Source: CBDFGN01 sp965247065
Lineage (GTDB): Bacteria; Bacteroidota; Bacteroidia; Cytophagales; Cyclobacteriaceae
Length of the DNA stretch: 64,000 bases
Assembly: GCA_965247065.1 (NCBI GenBank)
Contig: CBDFGN010000006.1
Coordinates: 4,340,001-4,404,000, forward strand
Reading direction: 5' to 3'
The translations under genes and the position numbers were made by a program. The notes beneath the pieces were generated by a model that saw only the letters and a program-made list of their open reading frames with translations, was not told the DNA's origin and searched no databases. Shown piece by piece: positions 52,321 through 61,454 of this stretch; position 1 is the first letter of the stretch; every line of letters starts with the position of its first letter.

Positions 52321-53971
52321 AACCCATTATCAACGTATCATCGGTCTGAGGGGTCTCACCCTTCCATTGGTCAAAGGCCTGTTCCAATTGCTTCTTTTGC
52401 TTTTTGACAGAATCCCCCTGGATATCACACAGTAATTTCTTGAACCGACCGGCATTAAATTTAGTGTACTCAGGGCTTCCGAATTGATCCATGTATCCGT
52501 CAGTGAACATGAAAACCTCAGCGCCAAGGTCCATCTGGAATTCATGGCTGCCAAATCTCACTTTCTTCCGGGACCCGTTAGCAGGCCGATTGCCACCGAT
52601 GGAACGAGAACTGCCCTTTAGCACTTGAATTTTGTTCTTATCAACAACGTAAATGGGCACCACAGCACCTGCATAGGACACCTTTCTTCTTTTTGGATCG
52701 ATAACGCAAATCGACATCTCCATGCCATCTTGACTTACTACGCCATTGCCATTTTGATGCAGGGATTCCCTAACGCCTTCATCCAGCAATTCTAAAACCT
52801 GTGCAGGATTCAGAATCTCCTTTTCCAAAATGATCTCGTTTATCAAGGTGTTTCCGATCAATGACATAAATACTCCGGGTACCCCGTGACCAGTGCAGTC
52901 AATGGCGGCTAAAACCAGTTTTCCTTTGCGCTCTGTAAACCAGTAAAAATCGCCACTGACAATATCTCTGGGACGGTAAAATACAAAGCTCTTGGGTAGG
53001 TGATTTCGGATTTCTGACTCAGGGATCAGGATAGCCTGTTGAATACGTTTCGCATAACTTAAGCTTTCCACAATTCTTTGATTCCTCTTTTTAAGCAACG
53101 TGTTGGTCCTAAGCTTGTCCCGATAAAAGATATAAGCAACCGATGCCAAGATCAGAAACAGTGATAGAGACAAAGCCAGGAATTTCAGGGATCGTTCCTG
53201 GGAATTGATTTCCGACTTCTGCAATTCTATAAGACTCTTGGCAGATTCTATTTCCATTTCCGCGGCCTTGATTTGGTTGGCTCGATACAGCAGGAGCAAA
53301 CTATCGCTGGTAGTGGTAGATTGGAATCGATCCAATTCCAACCTGATACGAGCCTGCTCAATTGCCTTTTGTCTACCTGCAATTTCCGCCTCTCCAATGC
53401 TGGCTCCTTCGCCTAGAAGAGAAAGATCGAAACTTGACGTTATGGTAACCGTATCGGGCACTTGGATGATCCGGGTCCGTTCCAAAGATATCTTGGATGC
53501 CCTTGGCCTTTCGGGTTGCTTTTCCTCCTCCAGAACCTCGAGCGAGGCCAGGGTTTTGTTTCTGTCAACAGCCCGCTGCATCAAAAGCATTGCGTTATCT
53601 GCTTCAGGCACTTTTTTTTTGTCTCGTTTCGAGGTTATCGCAAAATCGATGTGTTCTTTTGAAGAATTGTAATACAAACGTCCCAATTGGTCAACCAATG
53701 GTAATGGTATATCCCCTAGGCGCCGCATTATCAATTCCAGGTCACTGAACAGAGGACGAGACGACCAAAGCGCTTCTGGCACCCCACGGGTGTCAAAGAC
53801 CAGGGTAACTGCCTGATAGCTGTGCTTTGAGAAACCAATTCTAACCATTTGATTCTGGGGCAGTGTCAAACTAAATGTACCATTGGGTAAGGTGGTGAGG
53901 TTGATGGTGGAATCCTGGAATGTCATGGAGATGGTGACGTTGTCAAGCCCTCCCTCAAGATAGAATGCCAT
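52310..53971 (-). CDS. Membrane SpoIIE/PP2C-type phosphatase, SiaA-like, N-terminally cut by an amber codon
   Basis: The open part has 553 residues: a carboxypeptidase-regulatory-like beta domain (1-60), a Glu/Gln-rich coiled coil (about 190-262), one membrane helix (263-283), a short coil and a PP2C/SpoIIE domain with metal Asp residues in SGDFYW (341), IDCTGHG (358), FTDGYMDQ and TDDTLIMGF. The topology, sensor outside and phosphatase inside, is like SiaA, which removes the phosphate from SiaC. The same frame extends upstream to a signal peptide at 54118, broken by TAG at 54056-54058. Without it the sensor may not be exported. Confidence 0.87.
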   Translation of the reverse strand: MAFYLEGGLDNVTISMTFQDSTINLTTLPNGTFSLTLPQNQMVRIGFSKHSYQAVTLVFDTRGVPEALWSSRPLFSDLELIMRRLGDIPLPLVDQLGRLYYNSSKEHIDFAITSKRDKKKVPEADNAMLLMQRAVDRNKTLASLEVLEEEKQPERPRASKISLERTRIIQVPDTVTITSSFDLSLLGEGASIGEAEIAGRQKAIEQARIRLELDRFQSTTTSDSLLLLYRANQIKAAEMEIESAKSLIELQKSEINSQERSLKFLALSLSLFLILASVAYIFYRDKLRTNTLLKKRNQRIVESLSYAKRIQQAILIPESEIRNHLPKSFVFYRPRDIVSGDFYWFTERKGKLVLAAIDCTGHGVPGVFMSLIGNTLINEIILEKEILNPAQVLELLDEGVRESLHQNGNGVVSQDGMEMSICVIDPKRRKVSYAGAVVPIYVVDKNKIQVLKGSSRSIGGNRPANGSRKKVRFGSHEFQMDLGAEVFMFTDGYMDQFGSPEYTKFNAGRFKKLLCDIQGDSVKKQKKQLEQAFDQWKGETPQTDDTLIMGFKF

Positions 53972-54055
53972 ATTCTTCTTGAAGAGACCCTTTTCCTGTT
54001 TCAGGTCTATCCCATAAACTGTTCCTTCAAATGTCAGGAAAACATCATCCCGGTC

Positions 54056-54118
54056 CTAGGCCCGGCAGAATGGCTGAGCCAAAAGAGCAAACAGAATTAA
54101 CCGCAAGCAAGGCATCAT
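54056..54118 (-). pseudogene. Signal peptide of the phosphatase gene, ended by an in-frame TAG
   Basis: In the frame of the 52310-53971 gene, ATG ATG at 54113-54118 starts MMPCLRLILFALLAQPFCRA, a clean signal peptide, followed by TAG (54056-54058) and then DRDDVFLTFEGTVYGIDLKQ, which leads without a break into the phosphatase. The amber codon sits exactly where Gln often follows the cleavage site, so a CAG to TAG change is the likely history. Confidence 0.75.
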
Positions 54119-54262
54119 CGGTGGTCAGCGCTGATACCCTATATACCCTGAAATGGGTACTAAGTAAACGCTGAACCAGGGTGTAAATCAATTTTATTTG
54201 GAATATACAAATTGATCCACAAATGTTAATAATTAATTAGGGATCAAACAGTTACGAGGTCT

Positions 54263-56212
54263 TTATCCATACTTGTTTTTCAGGCCGATGCGGTCTAGGA
54301 TATCCTGGTGCCTGGGATCATTTCTGAGAGGCTCCCATATGGGACTTGAATTGAAGAATACCATAGCTCCGTACCTTTCGTCCATGCATTTCTCCAGATA
54401 CTCAAACGCTTTATCAATTTCACCCAGCCCAGTGTAAAGCGTGGCAAAATCGATGCTCATCGATACTCCGCTTAATTCCTGATGGGCGTTCAGGAGGTCA
54501 TTCAAGCAGTCGCGTGCCTTTGCTGTGTTTCCAGAAACTGAATGGGCGTATCCTAACGCGGTTAAGGGTTTGAGATTGTGGGTGGTCTCTTCCCCCAGAT
54601 TGGTGAAGATATTCAAGGCGGCAGCAATGTCTCCCTTGAAAAGGTATGCCCATCCTTTGAATTCGAGCGCCGGCTTGAAACTGGCATCCAGCTCCAGCGT
54701 GCGATCATACTGTTGAATTGCCTCGTCGTATCTCCTGGCGAAGTAATATGCATCTGCCAGGGTTCGATTGTGATTCAGCGAAAGGGGATCCACCCTCAAC
54801 GCTTTGTTCAGTTCCTCAATGGACTTCTCGAATTCCTGGTGGATTAGATGAAAAAGAGCAAATCCGCTACTGATGGCAGGTTCATTGAGATTAATTTTCC
54901 GGGCCTTCATTAACCATCTCAGTCCCTCATCGAAATTCCATTCAAAAAAGAACTGCACGGCGGCAGTGACTTGATGAGCTTCAAGCAGATTCTGATCCAG
55001 TTTTAGGGCCCTGGATGCGGCTTTCCTGGCATTGGTATAGGCCTCCTTGGAATTCATTTGGCCGGTGGCGCCTAGAAGGCTATAGCAACCGCCCAAGCCT
55101 GAATGGGCCAGCGCAAATCTTGGTTCCAGATCTATGGTATTTTCAAAATACTGGATGGCCCGAAAGACATTGGGAATTGTCCATTTGTTGAGGTAATAAA
55201 GCCCCATCAGATATAGATTGTACGCTTCCAGGTTTTGAGTGGAAGGAGTTACCAGAGATTCATCTAAGTCGTCAGGGTTGAGTTTTTCCCTCAGGGTGTT
55301 AGCAATTCTTTTGGCGATATCGTCTTGAAGTGCAAAAATGTCCTCAAGATCACCATCATAGGCATCCGACCACACGTGGTATCCATCGCTTGAGTTTATC
55401 AATTGGGCTGTGATCCTCACTTTTTGACCGACTTTTCGCACGCTTCCCTCCAGGATGTTATGGACGTTTAATTCACTTCCGATCTTTCGCACATCCAGAT
55501 CTTTTCCCTTCAAGGAAAAAGAAGACGTTCTGGATGTAACCTGAAGACCCTCAACCTTGGCCAGGGCGTTTATCAGCTCCTCAGTTATTCCATCACTGAA
55601 GTATTCGTTTTCGGGGTCGTTACTCATGTTCAGAAAGGGCATTACCGCCAGCGTCTTAGTAGGTGATCCCTCCTCTGCACGGATTTTCCTTTTATCCGGC
55701 AATACCAGGCCTTCATTAAGCAAGGCAAAAATTTCAACCGGTTTCCTTACATGCCGCAGATCGAACAAACCCATTGATCCCAGATGGAACTGGGGATGAT
55801 TTTTGATGTCGTCGAACACTCTTTCGGAAACGAAAACACTTCCTGGCACGCACTTGGATTCAATTCGGGACGCCAGGTTCACCCCGTCTCCATAGACTCC
55901 TTCCTCGTCCTGCACTATATCACCAGTATGAATACCAATACGGATGGGTATCCGCGGCTCTTTTTGAAATTCAAGTTGAATTTCCAGCGATGCCTTGACG
56001 GCCTCAATGGAACTGTCGAAAATGGTTAAGGTTCCGTCACCGTAATATTGCAGAATATTGCCCTGGTGCTCATCGATGAATTTATGTAAGACCTTGCGAT
56101 GGCGATCTCGATCCCTTTTGGCCCTGGTTTCGTCTTCCTGCATCAATGCTGTGTACCCTACCATATCGGTAAACATGATCGCAGCTAATTTGCGTGATGC
56201 GTGTTTCGCCAT
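54263..56212 (-). CDS. Class III adenylate/guanylate cyclase with TPR domain
   Basis: A 649-residue protein. The cyclase domain (about 1-165) opens RKLAAIMFTDMVGYTALMQ with metal Asp16, then YYGDGTLTIF and VYGDGVNLASRIESK. A linker with TLAVMPFLNMSNDPENEYFSDGITEELINALAKVEGLQV (about 188-226) is the TolB-like domain found in this group. TPR repeats follow (about 330-600). No membrane segment. It should make cAMP or cGMP; which one is not clear. It lies 145 bases upstream of the phosphatase signal-peptide start on the same strand, downstream of the broken dipeptidase E gene. Confidence 0.92.
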   Translation of the reverse strand: MAKHASRKLAAIMFTDMVGYTALMQEDETRAKRDRDRHRKVLHKFIDEHQGNILQYYGDGTLTIFDSSIEAVKASLEIQLEFQKEPRIPIRIGIHTGDIVQDEEGVYGDGVNLASRIESKCVPGSVFVSERVFDDIKNHPQFHLGSMGLFDLRHVRKPVEIFALLNEGLVLPDKRKIRAEEGSPTKTLAVMPFLNMSNDPENEYFSDGITEELINALAKVEGLQVTSRTSSFSLKGKDLDVRKIGSELNVHNILEGSVRKVGQKVRITAQLINSSDGYHVWSDAYDGDLEDIFALQDDIAKRIANTLREKLNPDDLDESLVTPSTQNLEAYNLYLMGLYYLNKWTIPNVFRAIQYFENTIDLEPRFALAHSGLGGCYSLLGATGQMNSKEAYTNARKAASRALKLDQNLLEAHQVTAAVQFFFEWNFDEGLRWLMKARKINLNEPAISSGFALFHLIHQEFEKSIEELNKALRVDPLSLNHNRTLADAYYFARRYDEAIQQYDRTLELDASFKPALEFKGWAYLFKGDIAAALNIFTNLGEETTHNLKPLTALGYAHSVSGNTAKARDCLNDLLNAHQELSGVSMSIDFATLYTGLGEIDKAFEYLEKCMDERYGAMVFFNSSPIWEPLRNDPRHQDILDRIGLKNKYG

Positions 56213-56252
56213 CTCCTAAAGTTAGTAAAAACGCAAAAAAAGGAATCTTGGT

Positions 56253-56972
56253 TTATCGTGGAGGTCCCAATATTTCGTTCACGTCCTGACCAGGCTCGAT
56301 GCTCTTAGCACTTCCGCCATGCCGAAAGATAAAACCACGTTCTGAACCGTCAAATATCAGGTGACCCTCCTCGGATTTTAAAAAGGAACCTTCGGGCAAG
56401 CCTACTACGGTTTGTTGGGGATTTACCTCCAGGAACTCAAGGATCCGGGCGGTTCTGGTTTCTCCGGCGTGTTGGGGGATGGCCCGGTCGGTATAATGGG
56501 GATTTATTTGGAAGTTGACTAATCCAAGAGCCTACATATTGGATACTTGAACGATGCGCATGTCATTTGTCGTCATAATACTAGGGCAGGCTAAATTCGA
56601 ACCAGCACTCCACCCGATATAGGGTACCCCATTGGAAACCGCTTGTCGTAAAGGTTCGATAAGCCCATGGTTATGAATCTCTCGCAGAAGATGGAATGTA
56701 TTACCTCCTCAAACCACTATCCCCTGGGATTCCTTTATTGTCCTTGCCGGGTTCTCCACCTCGTGGATTCCAGTTATTGAGGGCTTGATCTGATCGAGGG
56801 CCCTGCGGACATTGGCGGTATAGTCGTCATAACTAGAGGTCACCGCTGCGTATGGAATGAAGACGAGTCTGCAATTCGGAGTTTTTAGAAAGTTTTGGAT
56901 CTCGGATCTGGCGAAACTCAAAAATGGCTTCCCTGGCAACGTGGAATTGCTTAGCAAAAGGAGCTTCTTCAC
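56253..56972 (-). pseudogene. pepE: Dipeptidase E (peptidase S51) gene with two in-frame stops
   Basis: In one frame from GTG 56972 to TAA 56253 (240 codons) a full aspartyl dipeptidase can be read: KKLLLLSNSTLPGKPFL, FIPYAAVTSSYDDYT, IVV, GGNTFHLL, VPYIGWSAGSNLACP with the catalytic Ser, INPHYTD, and GLPEGSFL. Two codons are stops: TGA at 56709-56711, where a glycine of IVVGGGNT is expected, and TAG at 56532-56534. No frame shift is present. PepE cleaves Asp-X dipeptides. An ORF that starts further upstream (57044) covers only the part before the first stop. The second IS982-family copy lies 173 bases upstream of the start. Confidence 0.88.
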
Positions 56973-57151
56973 AGTGTAATTAGTTGCTTTGACCGTGCTC
57001 TTATGCAAACTAGTGTTTTTTGCTTTATACATCTTTGCAACCATCCGGCAACAGATCCGTCTTCATTGCTCAGTGAGTTCCACAGCCTCGAATTCCGAAT
57101 GGACTTCTTTACCGGCGCTACCGGGATTAAAGCAAGCACAAAGTGTACTTA

Positions 57152-58182
57152 ACGTGAGTTCGATATAAAATAGAGTAGTTTATTGATAGAAAAAAGGCAG
57201 AAAATTAGTATATTAAGTCATTGACAATCAACAAAATAACTAATATTTCTACCTATGTTAACTGCTACTAAAATTACTGAAATTTTTTGTTCCATTGACG
57301 ATTTTTGTCTGGATTTTGTCCCAAAATTGGAAAAAAGATTGCTGGGAAGTAAAAAGCGCAACAAACCTGGTAAGCTTTCTTTATCCGAAGTAATGACTAT
57401 ACAGGTCTTGTTCCAGATCTCAGGATATCGAAATTTCAAGACCTTTTACAACACATACGTTTGTGGCCACTTGCGCTCCTTCTTTCCTGATGTGGTAAGC
57501 TATAACCGAATGGTAGAACTTTGTAGTGGAAGTCTTCTGCCAATGGCTATTTATCTGAAAACACAAGGGACTGGACAGTGTACAGGTATAAGTTTTATAG
57601 ACAGCACTCCGTTAAGGGTCTGTCATAACAGACGGATCCATAACCATAAAGTATTTGAAGGGTTAGCTAAAAGAGGCCATTGTTCCATCGGATGGTTCTA
57701 CGGGTTTAAGCTCCATCTTATCACTGCTGATACGGGTGAAATCATCGATTTTATGCTCACACCGGGCAATGTGGATGACAGAAAGCCTCTTAAAATTGAA
57801 CGGTTTATTAAGAAATTATTCGGAAAGCTCTTTGGTGATAAAGGCTACATCAGTAAGGAACTTTTTAAAAATCTGTTCTTCCGCGGAGTCCATCTGATAA
57901 CCAAACTCAAACGCAATATGAAGTCCTCATCCTTAACCCCCATCATGGATGCTATAATGCTCCGTAAAAGGGCTATTTGTGAGACTATCATTGATCAACT
58001 TAAAAACATCTTCCAGATTGAACACTCCAGGCACAGGAGCCCAACTAATTTCCTTACCAACCTTTTCTCGGCTTTAATCGCTTACAACTTTTGCGAAAAA
58101 AAGCCCTCAATCAAATTGAACTACCAGGACACCGGTCAACTCTTTCTCGCTCTTTAATCATTCCTTATTGTCGAACTCACGT
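57152..58182 (+). mobile_element. IS982-family insertion sequence, copy 2
   Basis: 1031 bp, identical by eye to copy 1 (37084-38114), with the same terminal repeats and a 6-bp target duplication TACTTA (57146-57151 and 58183-58188). It is in the same orientation, about 20 kb away. It separates the broken dipeptidase gene from the amidohydrolase gene and may have removed the upstream region of the former. Confidence 0.92.
57255..58157 (+). CDS. IS982-family transposase (copy 2)
   Basis: Same 300-residue DDE transposase as at 37187, with all catalytic residues. Identity of the two copies including flanking non-coding parts indicates recent transposition or gene conversion. Confidence 0.94.
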   Translation: MLTATKITEIFCSIDDFCLDFVPKLEKRLLGSKKRNKPGKLSLSEVMTIQVLFQISGYRNFKTFYNTYVCGHLRSFFPDVVSYNRMVELCSGSLLPMAIYLKTQGTGQCTGISFIDSTPLRVCHNRRIHNHKVFEGLAKRGHCSIGWFYGFKLHLITADTGEIIDFMLTPGNVDDRKPLKIERFIKKLFGKLFGDKGYISKELFKNLFFRGVHLITKLKRNMKSSSLTPIMDAIMLRKRAICETIIDQLKNIFQIEHSRHRSPTNFLTNLFSALIAYNFCEKKPSIKLNYQDTGQLFLAL

Positions 58183-58243
58183 TACTTACACTTTTTTAAC
58201 AGTACCGAATCGGCTAACTTAATCTGTCAGTCCACCTAAATCC

Positions 58244-59656
58244 ATGATTATGAGTCATTCAGATCATAAAATCCCCGGAATGTTTACCCTGTTATTACTT
58301 TTTGGCTGTGCAACATCGGACGAAAATCAGCAAGAAGGGCAGGAGGCCGACCTGGGGATTAGTTATACAATCGAGAACGTGAACATCATTACGATGCAGG
58401 ACCAGGGAATTTTGACCGCCCAAACTCTATTGATTTCCCAGGGCAGAATCGCAGAAATGGGCAGCGCTGCTACCGTTACCGTGCCAGACCTAGCCACCCG
58501 AATTGATGGCACTGGCAAGTACCTGGTTCCAGGATTGGCCGAAATGCACGCTCACATACCGGTTGCAGAGGATGGAGATGATACATATGTTAAGGAAGTA
58601 CTTTTTCTCTACTTGTGTAACGGTATAACAACCATCCGGGGAATGCTCGGCAATCCCTATCACCTGGCCTTGAAAGAAAGTGTAGCTGCGGGGGAGATCC
58701 TGGGTCCCAGGATCTATACTAGCGGCCCCTCCTTTAATGGAAACAGCAGTCCCTCAGTGGAAAAGGCTCGCGAAATGGTGACCGAACAATCTGCAGCGGG
58801 ATACGACTTTCTGAAACTTCATCCGGGGCTTAAGCTGGACGTTTTTAACGCTCTGGTGGAAACCGCTGCTCAAACTGGAATTGGTTTTGCAGGACATGTT
58901 TCCGTGGAGGTTGGAATTAGAAAGGCCCTCGAGGCAAAGTATTTGTCAATAGACCATGTGGACGGTTACCTTGAGGGCCTTGTACCTGTAGAAGCGGGAG
59001 TGCAGGCTGATCAGAATGGATTTTTTGGACTGAATTTCACCGATTTGGCGGATTTGTCCCTAATTCCAGAACTGGTCAGAATGACCGTGGAAAATGATGT
59101 TTGGGTAGTGCCCACACAAAGCTTATTTACAAGATGGGCTGGATTGGATGACGCCCAAACCCTGGCCAGCCAGCCTGAGATGAAATACATTCCCAAGGAA
59201 ACGCTGGAGAACTGGACTAGGCGTAAAGTCGATTTCATGAGTCAAGAAGTTTTCACAGAAAAGACGATATCCAGGTTTTTGGAGATCCGTCGAAAACTGA
59301 TCCGGGATCTATATCAAGGTGGGGCTAAGCTGGCTTTGGGATCTGATGCTCCCCAGGTATTTAATGTACCTGGATTTTCTATTCATCACGAACTGGAAGC
59401 GTACATTGAAGCGGGTCTGACACCGGACCAAGCCCTGGAGGTGGGGACAATAAACCCGGCAAAGTATTTCGGTAAAGAGAGCGAGTTCGGTGTTATTCGC
59501 GAGGGTACCTGGGCCGATCTCATACTTGTGGACGATAATCCGTTGGATAAGATCTCAAATCTTCGCAATCCGGCCGGCGTAATGGTCCGAGGGACATGGT
59601 TGCCTCGGGAGGAGATTGACAGCCGTTTGGCCGAGATTGCGTCCAAGTATCAGTAG
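58244..59656 (+). CDS. Amidohydrolase-family lipoprotein
   Basis: A 470-residue exported metal hydrolase. The lipobox FGC puts the lipid on Cys22. The TIM-barrel metal ligands are in AEMHAHIPV, FLKLHPGLK (Lys), GHVSVE, SIDHVDGY and LALGSDAPQVF. The IENVNIITMQDQGILTAQTLLI start and GTWADLILVDDNPL end are the usual beta-sandwich parts of imidazolonepropionase-like/prolidase-like amidohydrolases. Substrate unknown; a peptide or cyclic amide outside the cell membrane is likely. The gene begins 56 bases after the IS982-family copy's target repeat. Confidence 0.88.
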   Translation: MIMSHSDHKIPGMFTLLLLFGCATSDENQQEGQEADLGISYTIENVNIITMQDQGILTAQTLLISQGRIAEMGSAATVTVPDLATRIDGTGKYLVPGLAEMHAHIPVAEDGDDTYVKEVLFLYLCNGITTIRGMLGNPYHLALKESVAAGEILGPRIYTSGPSFNGNSSPSVEKAREMVTEQSAAGYDFLKLHPGLKLDVFNALVETAAQTGIGFAGHVSVEVGIRKALEAKYLSIDHVDGYLEGLVPVEAGVQADQNGFFGLNFTDLADLSLIPELVRMTVENDVWVVPTQSLFTRWAGLDDAQTLASQPEMKYIPKETLENWTRRKVDFMSQEVFTEKTISRFLEIRRKLIRDLYQGGAKLALGSDAPQVFNVPGFSIHHELEAYIEAGLTPDQALEVGTINPAKYFGKESEFGVIREGTWADLILVDDNPLDKISNLRNPAGVMVRGTWLPREEIDSRLAEIASKYQ

Positions 59657-59675
59657 CATCGTAGACCCCAGTCGA

Positions 59676-60791
59676 TCAAAAAGGCTTTCCGTGGGTTTTA
59701 CTGATAATCACGCGAGCTAAAGGTTTGACGTATCTCAATATTCCAACCCCAATGCCCGAGCTTACCGGACCCCCAAAGAGGTGTTGAGATTTTCGGCCAA
59801 CCCACAATCGGGAGGCGAAGTTCCGGGACCATTCCTGCTTATATCGCCTGGCGATAATGCCTTTTTTGGCTACTAGCTCCCTGGAGTTTTCAATCATCAG
59901 TTCCGATAGAATCTTGGAAGAGTGAATAGCCATGGCCATCCCATTGCCGCACAGCGGGGTTATGAGCCCAGCCGAGTCGCCGGTCATAAAAATATCATTG
60001 TCCACTGGTGCTTTGGAGGCAAACGAAACTTCATTGATTACTTCGGGCTTGTCAAAAAGAAAGTCAGAATTCATGAAAAGGTCCTTTAGATAAGGATTCT
60101 GAAACAGAATTTGTTCTTCCATGGCCTCGACGCTTTTGAACTTTCTTAGGTTTTCCCTTGAACTCAAGTAACAAAGATTGTAGGTATTTCCTTCTACTTT
60201 GTTCACCCCGCAATATCCTCCAGTGAAATTGTGAAGTGCGATCAGATCGCTGGGCAAATCGGTTCTTAAATGATACTTGACAGCAATGAACGGAGCGCGT
60301 TGTTGTATGAATCCCCGGCCGAGCATGTAATCAATTCTACTTCTTTTGCCGTGCGCCGCAACAACAAGCTCGGCCTCCAACTTTTCACCCTTGTCAGTTT
60401 CTATAATCGTCGATTCCGGGCCCGATTCAATGCCAACGACCTGGGTGTTGAGTCTGATTTGAGCACCTGCCTCGGTGGCTCGCTGATAGAGAAAATCGTC
60501 AAACGCGAACCTGCTTATACCAAATCCTCCCAGCCCCAACTCGATTTCTTCCGATAGTCCCCCGGTGTTCGAAATCATCAAACGATCAATCTTCGATGGC
60601 TCCAGGTGTTCCGGGTACGCACCGATTGATCTTAAGAAGCCTAGAACTTCGTTGGAAACATACTCTCCGCACACCCGGTGAAATGGATAAGATCTTTTCT
60701 CTAAGAGCAAGACCTCAATGCCGGACCGGCTCAATATGATGGCGTTCATGAGCCCCGCCAAACCACCCCCGATGATCAAAACCTGGATCAT
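59676..60791 (-). CDS. FAD-dependent oxidoreductase, geranylgeranyl-reductase-like
   Basis: A 371-residue flavoprotein of the p-hydroxybenzoate-hydroxylase fold. FAD motifs: VLIIGGGLAGLMNAIIL at the start, VVAAHGKRSR, and FMTGDSAGLITPLCGNGMAMAIHS. HRVCGEYVSNEV near 40 is typical of the group. In Bacteroidota such genes are often next to a type III polyketide synthase and a methyltransferase; none is here. It stands alone, convergent to the amidohydrolase gene. Substrate not known. Confidence 0.85.
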   Translation of the reverse strand: MIQVLIIGGGLAGLMNAIILSRSGIEVLLLEKRSYPFHRVCGEYVSNEVLGFLRSIGAYPEHLEPSKIDRLMISNTGGLSEEIELGLGGFGISRFAFDDFLYQRATEAGAQIRLNTQVVGIESGPESTIIETDKGEKLEAELVVAAHGKRSRIDYMLGRGFIQQRAPFIAVKYHLRTDLPSDLIALHNFTGGYCGVNKVEGNTYNLCYLSSRENLRKFKSVEAMEEQILFQNPYLKDLFMNSDFLFDKPEVINEVSFASKAPVDNDIFMTGDSAGLITPLCGNGMAMAIHSSKILSELMIENSRELVAKKGIIARRYKQEWSRNFASRLWVGRKSQHLFGGPVSSGIGVGILRYVKPLARVIISKTHGKPF

Positions 60792-60933
60792 TCGTTTTAA
60801 TTGATATCGTATAATATCGGTAATCTTAAGCCATCACAAAATTTTATGGATAAATACCGGCTTTGGGTACAAACTTTTCTTCAGCTAGCCGCGTTTAACC
60901 CTTATCGCTAGTACCCAACTATTACCAAATTTA

Positions 60934-61413
60934 ATGAAGGAAATGGAGTCAGAACCAAAGACGAGCAACTCCATTAATGTGCTGATTATTGGTAACAATC
61001 CAGTCGAGTTGAGTTCGATATATGAAAACTTGAGGAAGTTTGACGGAGTCAAATTCATAACCGAATTTACCTTCAGTCTTGGCGATGCAAGGCTCAGGGC
61101 GACGAAGAGCAAGCCCAACTACATTCTTGTGGATGACAATTTGAAACGAACGGATATCCGGGCGTTCACTAGGATAATGAACGATGATCATAAAACCCGT
61201 GATATTCCGATTGCGCTCCTCAAGTCTTCAAACTACGGCGCTCGGCTTACCTCCGGATTCCAGGATTTCGTAATGAAAGAGAATTTTTCCGCTGACAAAT
61301 TCTACAAGTCAATTCTAAATTTGTTCCGCTGGCGGAAAACTCAGATTTACCTTTATGAGACTTACCGTAAAAGTCAGTGGAAAGTAGCCGATCTTTCCAA
61401 GACGCTGATCTAG
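60934..61413 (+). CDS. Receiver-like protein with altered acidic pocket
   Basis: A 159-residue protein with the shape of a response-regulator receiver: SINVLIIGNNPVELSSIYENL, NYILVDDNLKRTD with a phospho-acceptor-like Asp, PIALLKSSNYG and a lysine near DFVMKENFS. The acidic pair that binds Mg2+ is NN instead of DD/DE, so normal phosphorylation is doubtful. No output domain; a C-terminal basic helix (FRWRKTQIYLYETYRKSQWK) follows. A protein-interaction role is likely. A good terminator lies 42 bases after the stop. Confidence 0.75.
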   Translation: MKEMESEPKTSNSINVLIIGNNPVELSSIYENLRKFDGVKFITEFTFSLGDARLRATKSKPNYILVDDNLKRTDIRAFTRIMNDDHKTRDIPIALLKSSNYGARLTSGFQDFVMKENFSADKFYKSILNLFRWRKTQIYLYETYRKSQWKVADLSKTLI

Positions 61414-61454
61414 ATATTGAAGTCTCTTGGAGATTAGCTCCCCAAAATGTAAAG

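Noticed and set aside
56253..56972. Stop-codon recoding in the dipeptidase gene (TGA for glycine, TAG for another residue)
   Set aside because: TGA and TAG end many intact genes in this window, and the two stops would need different meanings; nonsense mutation or error is simpler.
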